Assembly (NCBI GenBank): GCA_947498155.1
Contig: CANMJD010000003.1
Coordinates: 124,001-188,000 of the forward strand
DNA: 64,000 bases
Source of the DNA: an uncultured Pseudoruegeria sp.
GTDB taxonomy: Bacteria > Pseudomonadota > Alphaproteobacteria > Rhodobacterales > Rhodobacteraceae
Reading direction: 5' to 3'
In this document: positions 27,482 through 36,363 of the stretch, piece after piece
Layout of the letters: the number at the start of each line of letters is the position of its first letter
Numbering within the stretch: the first letter of the stretch is position 1
Made by a program: the position numbers and the translations under genes
The notes under the pieces: generated by a model
Told to the model about the DNA's origin: nothing
Databases searched by the model: none
Seen by the model: only the letters and a program-made list of their open reading frames with translations

Positions 27482-28528
27482 ATGGGAAATGGTACACTTA
27501 CAATCAATCTTGCCGCATTGGCGGAAAACTGGTCCGCCTTGGACCGCCACTCTGCGGCATCGGTTGAAACCGGTGCGGTGGTAAAGGCAAATGGCTACGG
27601 GCTTGGATCTGCCCGGGCTGCCAAAACGCTGGCCCAAGCCGGGGCGCGGCGCTTTTTTGTCGCCACCGCAGAAGAAGGCGCAGCGGTTCGGGGCGCTTTG
27701 GGGTCTGGCCCCGAGATTTGCGTTTTCGGCGGGCATATGCGCGGCGACACCGAAATGATCCACGATCTTCAGCTTGTGCCGATGCTGAATTCCATCGCGC
27801 AGATCACCCGCCACGCGGAATCCCTGCCCGGTCATCCCTGCGGCATCCAGCTGGATAGCGGCATGAACCGGCTGGGGTTGGAGGCCGCAGAATGGAGCGC
27901 AATCGCCGAGATCGCGCTGCAGCTTTCACCGCAGCTGATCATGAGCCATCTGGCCTGCGCCGATGAACCCGATCACCCCGCCAATGCCGCACAGCTGGCG
28001 CAGTTCAAATCCATGACCGACGGGCTGTCCATTCCAAGATCGCTATCCGCGACCGGCGGCATATTGTTAGGACCGGAATTCCATTTTGACCTGACCCGCC
28101 CCGGTATCGGCCTCTATGGCGGCTTGCCCTTTGTCGATGCAAAGCGGGTCGTCGGCCTGTCTTTGCCGGTCATACAAATCCGCGACGTCGCCGCCGGAGA
28201 ATCCGTCGGATATGGATATAGCTGGCCAGCCAAAGCCCCAAGCCGCATTGCGACCCTGTCGGGCGGCTATGCCGATGGCATTCTACGCGCGATTTCCGCC
28301 GGTGCGCAGCTTTATGATGGCGATATCCCCTGCCCGCTGGCCGGTCGGGTGTCGATGGATTTGCTGACGGTGGATGTCACCCATCTTCCAGAAGCCCCTG
28401 ACAGTCTGGATTTGCTCTGCGACCACCAGACAATGGACGCACTGGCCGATTGCGCCGGTACAATCGGCTATGAAATCCTGACGAGCCTTGGGCCGCGCTA
28501 TACCCGCCGCTTTGTCGAGACACCCTAA
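27482..28528 (+). CDS. alr: Alanine racemase
   Basis: A 348-residue PLP enzyme converting L- to D-alanine for peptidoglycan. The PLP lysine is in [10 protein letters not shown] near residue 35; [10 protein letters not shown] and the catalytic-tyrosine block GYGYSW are also present. A GTG five codons upstream (27467) is an alternative start, but homologues begin with a short stretch before TLTI, so ATG at 27482 is preferred. The stop overlaps the next start (TAATG), so alr is coupled to the ABC genes. Confidence 0.93.
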   Translation: MGNGTLTINLAALAENWSALDRHSAASVETGAVVKANGYGLGSARAAKTLAQAGARRFFVATAEEGAAVRGALGSGPEICVFGGHMRGDTEMIHDLQLVPMLNSIAQITRHAESLPGHPCGIQLDSGMNRLGLEAAEWSAIAEIALQLSPQLIMSHLACADEPDHPANAAQLAQFKSMTDGLSIPRSLSATGGILLGPEFHFDLTRPGIGLYGGLPFVDAKRVVGLSLPVIQIRDVAAGESVGYGYSWPAKAPSRIATLSGGYADGILRAISAGAQLYDGDIPCPLAGRVSMDLLTVDVTHLPEAPDSLDLLCDHQTMDALADCAGTIGYEILTSLGPRYTRRFVETP

Positions 28529-29313
28529 TGCCGGCGCTGGCTCTTCCTTTTACCCTGATCGGGCGCACGACGCTGGCGATACTGGCGACGATCGGTCAGG
28601 TGACCCTCTTTGCCCTATCGACCCTGAGCCACCTGCTGCGTCCGCCGTTTTATTTTCGGGAGTTTCTGTCTGCCCTGATGAACATCGGCTGGTATTCCCT
28701 GCCCGTGGTCGGCCTGACCGCGTTTTTCACCGGCGGCGCATTGGCGCTGCAAATCTATTCCGGCGGGGCGCGGTTTAATGCCGAAGCCGTGGTGCCTTCC
28801 ATCGTCGCCATTGGCATGGTGCGCGAGCTTGGCCCGGTTTTGGGGGGCTTGATGGTGGCCGCACGGGTGGCCTCCTCTATTGCTGCCGAGATCGGCACGA
28901 TGAAAGTCACAGAACAAATCGACGCTCTTGTCACCCTGTCGACCCATCCGATGAAATATCTGACCGTGCCACGCGTGCTGGCCGCCACGTTGGCGGTACC
29001 TGTCCTTGTCGCCATTGGCGATATCATCGGGATTATGGGCGGCTTTGTCATTGGCACCGGGCGGCTTGGCTTTAACGAATCCGTTTATCTGCAGAACACC
29101 GTCGATTTTCTGGAACCGTGGGATATTGGTTCCGGTCTGGTGAAAGGCGCCGTCTTCGGGTTTATCGTGGCGACCATGGGCTGTTATTACGGCATGTCCT
29201 CTGGCCGCGGCGCACAGGGGGTGGGTCGGGCGACAAAATCAGCCGTGGTGGCGGCGTCGGTTCTTATTCTGGCGGCCAATTACATCCTGACAGAGGCATT
29301 CTTTTCGGCATGA
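28528..29313 (+). CDS. MlaE-family ABC transporter permease
   Basis: A 261-residue inner-membrane permease of the MlaE/DUF140 family. The conserved segment GMVRELGPVLGGLMVAARVASSIAAEIGTMKVTEQIDAL spans about residues 92-130; around it lie five to six hydrophobic helices. Mla systems move phospholipids between outer and inner membrane and keep the outer leaflet asymmetric. The matching ATPase follows with a four-base overlap; an MCE-domain MlaD is not in the window. Pairing with alr is common in Rhodobacteraceae. Confidence 0.9.
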   Translation: MPALALPFTLIGRTTLAILATIGQVTLFALSTLSHLLRPPFYFREFLSALMNIGWYSLPVVGLTAFFTGGALALQIYSGGARFNAEAVVPSIVAIGMVRELGPVLGGLMVAARVASSIAAEIGTMKVTEQIDALVTLSTHPMKYLTVPRVLAATLAVPVLVAIGDIIGIMGGFVIGTGRLGFNESVYLQNTVDFLEPWDIGSGLVKGAVFGFIVATMGCYYGMSSGRGAQGVGRATKSAVVAASVLILAANYILTEAFFSA

Positions 29314-30050
29314 TCACCCTGCGCGATGTTCATAAATCCTTTGGCCCCAAAGCGGTGCTGCGCGGTGTTGATCTGACATTGCCCAAGGGGCAAAGCATGG
29401 TCATCATCGGCGGTTCCGGCACAGGGAAATCGGTTCTACTGAAATGCATTCTTGGCCTGATCAAGCCGGATTCAGGAATGATCGAGGTAAGTGGGGCCGC
29501 CGCGCAGGATCGGGACGCCTTTCTGGCGCAATTTGGCATGCTGTTCCAAGGTGGCGCTTTATTTGATTCCTTGCCAGTCTGGCAGAATGTCGCCTTTCGG
29601 CTGTTGCGCGGATCGTTAAAACGCCCCAAGGAAGAAGCCCGCGCCATCGCGCTTGAGAAACTGCGCCGGGTCGGGCTCTCGGCTGAGGTGGCCGACTTGT
29701 TTCCGGCGGAACTGTCCGGTGGGATGCAAAAACGGGTGGGTCTAGCGCGTGCCATTGCCGCGGAACCTGATATCATCTTTTTTGATGAGCCAACAACAGG
29801 GCTCGACCCGATCATGTCAGGCGTTATCAATGATTTGATCCGCGAAATTGTCGTTGAAATGGGGGCGACCGCCATGACCATTACCCATGATATGCGCAGT
29901 GTGCGCGCGATCGCGGATCAGGTGGCCATGCTTCACGACGGCAAGATCCGCTGGTGCGGACCGATTGCCGAAATGGACCACAGTGATGATGCTTATCTCA
30001 GCCAGTTTATCACCGGCTCTGCCATCGGGCCCATCGAATCGGTGAGATAA
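29310..30050 (+). CDS. MlaF-family ABC transporter ATP-binding protein
   Basis: A 246-residue ABC ATPase: Walker A GGSGTGKSVLL (residues 34-44), a long Q-loop region FGMLFQGGALFDSLPVWQNV, signature LSGGMQKRVGLARA, Walker B DIIFFDEPTTGLDP. The FQGGALFDS segment is characteristic of Mla/retrograde phospholipid transporters. The start ATGA overlaps the permease stop; a longer frame reaching back to 29118 is inside the permease gene. Confidence 0.93.
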   Translation: MITLRDVHKSFGPKAVLRGVDLTLPKGQSMVIIGGSGTGKSVLLKCILGLIKPDSGMIEVSGAAAQDRDAFLAQFGMLFQGGALFDSLPVWQNVAFRLLRGSLKRPKEEARAIALEKLRRVGLSAEVADLFPAELSGGMQKRVGLARAIAAEPDIIFFDEPTTGLDPIMSGVINDLIREIVVEMGATAMTITHDMRSVRAIADQVAMLHDGKIRWCGPIAEMDHSDDAYLSQFITGSAIGPIESVR

Positions 30051-30274
30051 GTCCTTCGGCCTTACCGCTAGAGGCCGTCATGTCCCAAACCACAAGCTCT
30101 AGTAGCCACCATTACATCTAGTAAAGTGCGGCGATTTTGCTCTCTCGAATTGTTACAATTCCCACCGATCCGCTTAATATTTTGTGATCTAACAGGCAAT
30201 TTCTTACCATTAACAAATCAACGTCGCAGGCTATCCTCTTTAAAAGAGTATATTATTTTATTCCGGAGCTGATT

Positions 30275-31036
30275 ATGCAAGCGCATTCCGACACTGCCTT
30301 TTTCAAGTTTCAGAAAATCTTACAGATTTCATCCTTGTTCCTGATTGTCTCTCTCGCGGTGGCACTGGTCGGCATTTGCCTATTGTCGGCTCTTGGAGTG
30401 TTGCCGTGGTTGTCCTTGACCGCCCATTTTGGTGATCACAGTTTTCCACAAGCCGGTATTTGGCTGCAATGCGGGGTTGCGGGCCTGTTTACCGCGCTGT
30501 GTTTTTATATTCCGGCCAACCGGCGTATGACGGCGCTGGAACGCTCCCATCGGGATTTTTCGATGACCATGGATGACGTGGCCCGTGCCTATGCGATCAG
30601 CCATGATGCGGATCGGCGCGGCGCTTTCATGCTGCGTAGTGAATTTGATGCCGTGCGCGAACGGATTGTTTATTTACGCCAACATCCCGATCTGGAAACC
30701 CTTGAACCCGAGCTTTTGCAAATCGCGGCGCAGATGAGCCAAGAATCCCGTGATATCGCCGATGTTTATGCCGATGAAAAAGTCGAACGCGCCAAAACCT
30801 TTCTGCGACAACGTCAGCAGGAAGTGGAACGGTTTCAGGAACAGATCGACATTGCCGCGCGCAGTGTCAAGGAGTTGAAACGTTGGCTGCATGAGGTGCA
30901 ACTGGATGAACATGTGATTCAAACGCAACTGGAGCGCCTGCACAAAGACCTTCAGGAAGTTCTGCCGGAAATCGGATTTTCCCTGCCGCTCTCTGACAGC
31001 AAGGTCGTGGCAATGGCAAAACAGAACAAACATTAA
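30275..31036 (+). CDS. Two-helix membrane protein with long coiled coil, function unknown
   Basis: A 253-residue protein. Two membrane helices lie at about residues 18-41 and 62-80. After them come a soluble helical region (RDFSMTMDDVARAYAISHDADRRGAF) and a heptad-rich coiled coil at about 160-230 (for example VERAKTFLRQRQQEVERFQEQID). I recall relatives in Rhodobacteraceae labelled DNA repair protein, but nothing here supports that: no nuclease, helicase or DNA-binding motif is visible. A structural role at the membrane is more likely. The AT-rich 224 bases upstream (30051-30274) probably hold its promoter. Confidence 0.6.
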   Translation: MQAHSDTAFFKFQKILQISSLFLIVSLAVALVGICLLSALGVLPWLSLTAHFGDHSFPQAGIWLQCGVAGLFTALCFYIPANRRMTALERSHRDFSMTMDDVARAYAISHDADRRGAFMLRSEFDAVRERIVYLRQHPDLETLEPELLQIAAQMSQESRDIADVYADEKVERAKTFLRQRQQEVERFQEQIDIAARSVKELKRWLHEVQLDEHVIQTQLERLHKDLQEVLPEIGFSLPLSDSKVVAMAKQNKH

Positions 31037-31097
31037 CACCCGGTGAAAACCGGCCTTTGTCTTGTCCTCTTCGGATCACAGCGCTATCGCAGAGGGC

Positions 31098-31559
31098 ATG
31101 AGCCATCTGATGCGAAACCTGCTGCGATATGGTAACCTTTCCTTGCTGGTGCTGTTTCCGATCGCCTGGGCTGCCCCTTTGTTGCGGGCGGGGCTTTTGC
31201 CCCTGTTTGGCCTCTCCGAGATCAGCGTCATCTCTGGCCTCGCCGCCCTGTGGGAGACCGATATCTTTTTGGCGGCACTGGTCTTTTTGTTCGCCTTTAT
31301 TGCCCCTTATGCCAAGACGCTGATGTTAACGGCGGTGCAATTCGGGCGCTTATCTCCACGGTTTTTGCCGCTGCTGACTTGGCTTGGCAAACTGGCGATG
31401 GCGGATGTTTTTCTGATCGCGCTGTATATCGTCTTGATCAAGGGTATCGGTGTCGGGCGGGTTGAAACCGGTTGGGGGCTGTATCTCTTTACGTTTTGCA
31501 TCCTGTTTTCGCTGCTCTTGTCCGCCCTGACGGCGCGCGAGATGAAAGCAACGGGCTGA
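31098..31559 (+). CDS. PqiA-like (paraquat-inducible protein A) membrane protein
   Basis: A 153-residue protein with four membrane helices, matching one half of PqiA: LPLFGLSEISVISGLAALWETDIFLAAL and FAFIAPYAKTLMLTAVQF, then LGKLAMADVFLIALYIVLIKG. PqiA works with MCE proteins in envelope lipid transport, consistent with the MlaEF genes 1 kb upstream. The zinc-finger cysteines of full PqiA are missing. The start is uncertain (31098 or 31110); an earlier TTG at 31062 is less likely. Confidence 0.75.
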   Translation: MSHLMRNLLRYGNLSLLVLFPIAWAAPLLRAGLLPLFGLSEISVISGLAALWETDIFLAALVFLFAFIAPYAKTLMLTAVQFGRLSPRFLPLLTWLGKLAMADVFLIALYIVLIKGIGVGRVETGWGLYLFTFCILFSLLLSALTAREMKATG

Positions 31560-31605
31560 CGCGCTATTCGCTTGGCATTTGGCCCCCGCTCGGGCACAAA
31601 ACGGC

Positions 31606-32970
31606 ATGGCAAAATCCAAATCCTATTCCTGCAATGACTGCGGTGCGGTTACGACAAAATGGTCCGGTCGCTGCGATTCTTGCGGCGCGTGGAACTCTAT
31701 CACCGAAGAGGTGCCGCTTTCCGCCGGTCCGGCCTCTAAATCGCTCGGCGCTAAACGTGGCCGTACCGTCGTGCTGACCGATCTGACGACAAAAGAAACC
31801 CCGCCCCCGCGCACGCAATCGGGCATGGCTGAACTTGACCGCGTTTTAGGCGGTGGGTTGGTGCCGGCCTCGGCTATTCTGGTTGGTGGCGATCCGGGTA
31901 TTGGTAAATCCACCCTGCTTTTGCAGGCTGCTGCCAGTTTTGCCCGCGCCGGTCTAAAAGCCATCTATGTCTCGGGTGAAGAAGCCAGTGCGCAAGTGCG
32001 CATGCGCGCCCAGCGGTTGGATTTGACCGATGCGCCGGTGAAGCTGGCCGCCGAAACCAACCTGCGCGATATCATGACAACGCTAGAGGCCGAAAAGCCC
32101 GACATCGCCATTATCGATTCCATTCAGACCATGTGGGCCGATAACGTCGAGAGCGCACCGGGCTCTGTCAGTCAGGTCCGCGCCGCCGCCCATGAGCTGA
32201 CGACCTTTGCCAAACGCAAAAACATGGCGGTGGTGCTGGTCGGCCATGTCACCAAAGAAGGCCAGATCGCCGGTCCTCGTGTGGTTGAGCATATGGTCGA
32301 CACGGTGCTGTATTTCGAAGGCGAGCGCGGCCATCAGTTCCGCATTCTGCGCGCGGTGAAAAACCGTTTTGGTCCCGCTGATGAAATCGGCGTGTTTGAA
32401 ATGACCGGCGGGGGCTTAAGCGAAGTACTGAATCCCTCGGCGCTGTTTTTGTCCGAACGCGAGGAACCCACCGCTGGGTCGGTGGTTTTTGCCGGGATCG
32501 AAGGCACGCGTCCGGTGCTCTGCGAATTTCAGGCCCTTGTGGCCCCTACCCCCCACAGCCAGCCACGGCGCACGGTTGTCGGCTGGGATGGCGGGCGTCT
32601 GGCGATGATCCTTGCAGTGCTCGAATCACGCTGCGGCATCCCGTTTACTGGGCTGGATGTTTATCTTAACGTCGCCGGTGGCATGAAAATCACCGAGCCC
32701 GCTGCCGATCTGGCTGTTGCGGCTGCGCTACTTTCGGCGCGCGAAGATGTGGCATTGCCCGCAGAAACTGTGGTTTTTGGCGAAATCAGTCTATCAGGGT
32801 CGTTACGCGCGGTCGGACAGACAGAAAACAGGTTGAAAGAAGCCGGAAAACTTGGTTTCACCAAGGCCATTGCGCCAGCGCGCAGCAAAAAAGGCGAAGG
32901 CACTGGGGTCGAGGTCACACAGATGGCCGATTTGACTGCCTTTGTCGGAGATATATTCGGAGCCGGCTAA
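31606..32970 (+). CDS. radA: DNA repair protein RadA
   Basis: A 454-residue RecA-like helicase that promotes branch migration during recombination. An N-terminal C4 zinc finger (CNDCG...CDSCG) is followed by Walker A GGDPGIGKST, the RadA-specific KNRFG motif and a C-terminal Lon-like domain (VYLNVAGGMKITEPAADLAVAAAL). The start MAKSKSYSC at 31606 fits the family; a start 27 bases earlier adds a charged tail. The gene is followed 21 bases later by cvpA. Confidence 0.96.
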   Translation: MAKSKSYSCNDCGAVTTKWSGRCDSCGAWNSITEEVPLSAGPASKSLGAKRGRTVVLTDLTTKETPPPRTQSGMAELDRVLGGGLVPASAILVGGDPGIGKSTLLLQAAASFARAGLKAIYVSGEEASAQVRMRAQRLDLTDAPVKLAAETNLRDIMTTLEAEKPDIAIIDSIQTMWADNVESAPGSVSQVRAAAHELTTFAKRKNMAVVLVGHVTKEGQIAGPRVVEHMVDTVLYFEGERGHQFRILRAVKNRFGPADEIGVFEMTGGGLSEVLNPSALFLSEREEPTAGSVVFAGIEGTRPVLCEFQALVAPTPHSQPRRTVVGWDGGRLAMILAVLESRCGIPFTGLDVYLNVAGGMKITEPAADLAVAAALLSAREDVALPAETVVFGEISLSGSLRAVGQTENRLKEAGKLGFTKAIAPARSKKGEGTGVEVTQMADLTAFVGDIFGAG

Positions 32971-32991
32971 CCGCCCGGGAGAGAGAGACGC

Positions 32992-33549
32992 ATGGAAGGC
33001 TTTACCATTATCGACGGTGTTGTTGCCGTTATTATCGTGGTGTCGGCAATTTTGGCCTATTCGCGCGGTTTCGTGCGCGAGGGCATGGCCATTCTGGGCT
33101 GGATTGCTGCCGCTGTTCTGGCGTTTTTATTTGCGCCCAAGGCCGAACCGCTGATCAAAGAGGTTCCGCTGCTCAAAGATTTCATTGCTGACAGTTGTGA
33201 ATTATCGATGATCGCCGCCTTTGCCGGTGTTTTTGCCTTGGCCTTGGTGGTTGTCTCGATCTTTACCCCGCTGTTTTCCAGCGCCATCCAGCGCTCTGCC
33301 CTATCGGGGCTGGATCAGGGGCTTGGTTTTTTGTTTGGCGTGTTGCGCGGGCTGTTGCTCGTGGCGGTGGGCCTTGTGGTTTATGATCGCGTGGTTGTGG
33401 ATCAGGCTGTGCCGATGGTGGATGACAGCCGTACCGCCAGCGTTTTTGCACAGGTTCAGGATAATATCGACGAAAACATCCCCGAGGATGCGCCGGGCTG
33501 GATCGTTGGCCGCTACGAACAACTGGTGAGCAACTGTTCTGCCAATTGA
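32992..33549 (+). CDS. cvpA: CvpA family membrane protein
   Basis: A 185-residue protein with four helices and the CvpA pattern: start TIIDGVVAVIIVVSAILAYSRGFVREGMAILGWIAAAVLAF, later SGLDQGLGFLFGVLRGLLLV. CvpA is linked to colicin V secretion and, more generally, to envelope integrity; its place between radA and purF is widely conserved. Confidence 0.92.
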   Translation: MEGFTIIDGVVAVIIVVSAILAYSRGFVREGMAILGWIAAAVLAFLFAPKAEPLIKEVPLLKDFIADSCELSMIAAFAGVFALALVVVSIFTPLFSSAIQRSALSGLDQGLGFLFGVLRGLLLVAVGLVVYDRVVVDQAVPMVDDSRTASVFAQVQDNIDENIPEDAPGWIVGRYEQLVSNCSAN

Positions 33550-33582
33550 TCCAACCATCGGTAAATCACGTCTAAAAGATAG

Positions 33583-33610
33583 AAACCCGTGCCAATGGTG
33601 CGGGTTTTTT
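33583..33610 (+). terminator. Rho-independent terminator of radA-cvpA
   Basis: Arms AAACCCG and CGGGTTT, extended by weaker inner pairs, then TTT. It starts 34 bases after the cvpA stop, so purF is transcribed separately. Confidence 0.88.
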
Positions 33611-33628
33611 GCCATTTGGGGCGCTGTA

Positions 33629-33647
33629 AATTGGGGTATACCCAATT
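33629..33647. promoter_or_regulatory. Perfect inverted repeat before purF
   Basis: AATTGGG-GTATA-CCCAATT: seven-base arms with a five-base spacer, 162 bases before the purF start and just after the cvpA terminator. The symmetry and AT-rich ends suggest a repressor site. No T-run follows, so it is not a terminator. Confidence 0.4.
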
Positions 33648-33808
33648 GCGTGGCGGCCAAAATTGGCAAAACCTGCGCCAAAACCCGTCAGGAAGGGTTA
33701 AATGGCAACATAACGCCCAGTGCAATTGCGAAGCTTTGGTGACAGTTGCCTTCAGAGCGCCTATGACAAGGCCAAACCACCGCCAAGGGATTCGGAGCTG
33801 CTGCCACT

Positions 33809-35272
33809 ATGCAAGAAATGCCCCCAAGCCATCCGTTCGACGATGATAAACTAAAAGAAGAATGCGGCGTCTTTGGCGTTGTCGGCGTAAAGGATGCGGC
33901 GAATTTCGTTGCTCTGGGCCTGCATGCCTTGCAACACCGCGGTCAGGAAGCGGGCGGCATTGTCTCCCATGATCCTGAACAGGGTTTCAATTCAGCCCGT
34001 CGTTTCGGCTATGTCCGCGATAACTTTACCAAAGCCAGCCTGATGGAAACCCTGCCCGGCCCCGTATCTATCGGCCATGTGCGCTATTCCACTGCTGGCT
34101 CAAAAGGCCAGACCGCGATCCGCGATGTGCAGCCGTTTTTCGGTGAATTCTCTATGGGCGGCGCGGCAATTGCCCATAACGGCAATATCACCAATGCCAA
34201 TGCCCTGCGCAAAGAGCTGATCGAGCGCGGCTCGATCTTCCAAAGCTCGTCTGATTCCGAATGTATCATCCACCTGATGGCACGCTCGCTTCAGCGCAAC
34301 ATTCCCGAACGCATGAAAGACGCCCTGCGCCGTGTAGAAGGCGCGTTTTCGATTGTCGCCATGACCCGCACCAAACTGATCGGTGTGCGTGACCCGCTGG
34401 GCGTGCGTCCGCTGGTGCTGGGTAAAATCGCCGATGGCTATGCGCTGTCGTCAGAAACCTGTGCGTTGGACATCATCGGGGCCGAATTCGTCCGCGAAAT
34501 CGAACCGGGCGAGATGGTGGTCATCACCGAGCATGGGGTTGAAAGCTTTCATCCGTTCGAGAAGAAGAAATCTCGTTTCTGCATCTTTGAGCACGTCTAT
34601 TTCAGCCGCCCTGACAGCATTCTGGGCGGGCGTTCGGTCTATGAAACCCGCCGCCAGATCGGTGTGGAACTGGCCCGCGAAACGCCGGTTGATGCTGATC
34701 TTGTTTGTCCCGTGCCTGACAGTGGCACACCCGCTGCGATCGGGTTCAGTCAGGAAAGCGGTATTCCCTATGCGATGGGGATCATCCGCAACCAGTATAT
34801 GGGCCGCACCTTTATTGAGCCGACCGAGCAGATCCGGAATATGGGTGTGCGTCTGAAGCTCAACGTCAATCGGGCGCTGATCAAGGGAAAACGGGTCATT
34901 CTTGTCGATGACTCTGTGGTACGTGGCACCACCAGCCGTAAGATCAAAGAGATGATTTTGGACGCCGGAGCCGCCGAAGTACACTTCCGCATCGCCTCTC
35001 CGCCCACAATGTGGCCCTGTTTTTACGGGGTAGACACGCCAGAACGGGATAAACTGCTGGCCGCCCAGATGAGCGAAGACGAAATGTGCGCCTATCTTGG
35101 CGTGGATTCGTTGAAGTTCATCTCTCTGGATGGTCTGTACCGCGCCGCTGGCGAGGCCAAAGGTCGGGATCCAAAATCGCCCGCCTATTGTGACGCCTGT
35201 TTTTCCGGCGAATATCCGGTGGCCCCCAGCGATAAGATTGAAGCCGGTTTTCAACTGAAAGCCGCTGAATAA
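33809..35272 (+). CDS. purF: Amidophosphoribosyltransferase
   Basis: A 487-residue enzyme for the first committed step of purine synthesis, making phosphoribosylamine from PRPP and glutamine. The Ntn nucleophile is Cys19 in EECGVFGVVG, so the 18 residues before it are probably a propeptide removed by self-processing. HVRYSTAGSKG and GGAAIAHNGNITNA belong to the glutaminase site; VILVDDSVVRGTT is the PRPP-binding loop. A cluster of cysteines in the last third could bind an Fe-S centre, as in the Bacillus-type enzyme. Confidence 0.97.
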   Translation: MQEMPPSHPFDDDKLKEECGVFGVVGVKDAANFVALGLHALQHRGQEAGGIVSHDPEQGFNSARRFGYVRDNFTKASLMETLPGPVSIGHVRYSTAGSKGQTAIRDVQPFFGEFSMGGAAIAHNGNITNANALRKELIERGSIFQSSSDSECIIHLMARSLQRNIPERMKDALRRVEGAFSIVAMTRTKLIGVRDPLGVRPLVLGKIADGYALSSETCALDIIGAEFVREIEPGEMVVITEHGVESFHPFEKKKSRFCIFEHVYFSRPDSILGGRSVYETRRQIGVELARETPVDADLVCPVPDSGTPAAIGFSQESGIPYAMGIIRNQYMGRTFIEPTEQIRNMGVRLKLNVNRALIKGKRVILVDDSVVRGTTSRKIKEMILDAGAAEVHFRIASPPTMWPCFYGVDTPERDKLLAAQMSEDEMCAYLGVDSLKFISLDGLYRAAGEAKGRDPKSPAYCDACFSGEYPVAPSDKIEAGFQLKAAE

Positions 35273-35302
35273 AGCTGGTATTGTAGCTGCTAAAACAATC
35301 TG

Positions 35303-35345
35303 CGCCCCTGTGTTTGTCTTGACGCTGGGGCGTTTTGCTTTTTAA
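35303..35345 (+). terminator. Probable terminator of purF
   Basis: CGCCCC (35303) pairs with GGGGCG (35327) across an 18-base loop, followed by TTTTGCTTTTT. Confidence 0.6.
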
Positions 35346-35354
35346 ACCTGCGGC

Positions 35355-36302
35355 ATGTCACCTACTCCCAAACCCCTGCGCTACAGACCGCATCATTTCC
35401 TGTGCTCGCTGGGCTATCAGGGCAAGGGCTATTCTGACGGCTTTACCGAAAATATGACGGCCATCGTCATGGGGCGTCTGCGGGCCAGTGGCGGGGACGG
35501 TGTAATCATCGAAGTTATAGAGGATCGCACCGATGACATCTGTGCCCCCTGCCCGATGCGCAACGCCGATCACTGTACAGATGAAGCAAAGATCGCCGCG
35601 CTGGATGCCCGACACGCCGAGGCCCTCGGACTTACGGCTGGCATGCGGCTGACCTGGGGCGACGCAAAACGGCGGATGCGCGAACATCTGCGCCCTACCG
35701 ATCTGGACCACCTTTGTCAGGGCTGCCAATGGCTGAAACTCGGGGTCTGCCAAAACGCCTTGGCACAGCTGCGCAAACCCGAGCCGCGCCAATACATCCG
35801 GCATACTGCGCGCCTGCGGCTCGAACCCTTTTCACCGCGCTACCTGAACCAGCTGAACACGATGAACAACACTCCAGAGGTCATGCGCTATCTGGGCGGT
35901 GAAATCCCCGAACCGCTGGAAAAAACCCGAGAGGGGATCACGCGGGTGCAAAAGCGCTGGATGAAACACGGGTTCGGCTGGTGGGTGGTCATCGAAAAGG
36001 CAAGCGACACACTTATCGGGGCGGCGTGCCTGCAACATCTGGCCCATCAGGAAGACGCCGATCTTGAAATCGGTTGGCGCTTGTTGCCGCAGCACCAAGG
36101 AAAAGGCTATGCGACAGAAGCCGGACAAGCGGCCATCGATTACGGGTTTCATACCATCGGCGTTGATCTGCTTAAGGCGGTGACCCTGCCGGAAAACATC
36201 AAATCCCAAAAGGTCATGCAGCGGCTGGGGATGCGTTATATTGGCGAAGAAACCCATTATGATCAAAACTGCACAACCTATGAAATCCGCAAGCCCGCGT
36301 AA
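35355..36302 (+). CDS. DUF1284-GNAT fusion protein
   Basis: A 315-residue two-domain protein. Residues 1-140 are a DUF1284 domain: YRPHHFLCSLGYQGKGYSDGF followed by cysteines 63, 66, 74, 121, 124 and 132 (CAPC, HC, CQGC, VC) in a ferredoxin-like spacing that may hold an Fe-S cluster. Residues about 148-315 are a GNAT acetyltransferase of the RimJ/RimL type, with LRLEPFS at its start and the acetyl-CoA loop QHQGKGYA. The two parts are in one open frame, joined by KPEPRQ. DUF1284 proteins are usually separate, so a redox-controlled acetyltransferase is an inference worth testing. The gene stands alone after the purF terminator. Confidence 0.8.
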   Translation: MSPTPKPLRYRPHHFLCSLGYQGKGYSDGFTENMTAIVMGRLRASGGDGVIIEVIEDRTDDICAPCPMRNADHCTDEAKIAALDARHAEALGLTAGMRLTWGDAKRRMREHLRPTDLDHLCQGCQWLKLGVCQNALAQLRKPEPRQYIRHTARLRLEPFSPRYLNQLNTMNNTPEVMRYLGGEIPEPLEKTREGITRVQKRWMKHGFGWWVVIEKASDTLIGAACLQHLAHQEDADLEIGWRLLPQHQGKGYATEAGQAAIDYGFHTIGVDLLKAVTLPENIKSQKVMQRLGMRYIGEETHYDQNCTTYEIRKPA

Positions 36303-36363
36303 AATCGGCGCGGCCCAACGCTTGGGGCTTGTGCCAACGGCAAAGGAATGACAAAGCAGCGCT

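Noticed and set aside
26306-27835. A 509-residue open frame antisense to serS and the following spacer
   Set aside because: It runs through serS, four hairpins and the start of alr; no plausible protein.
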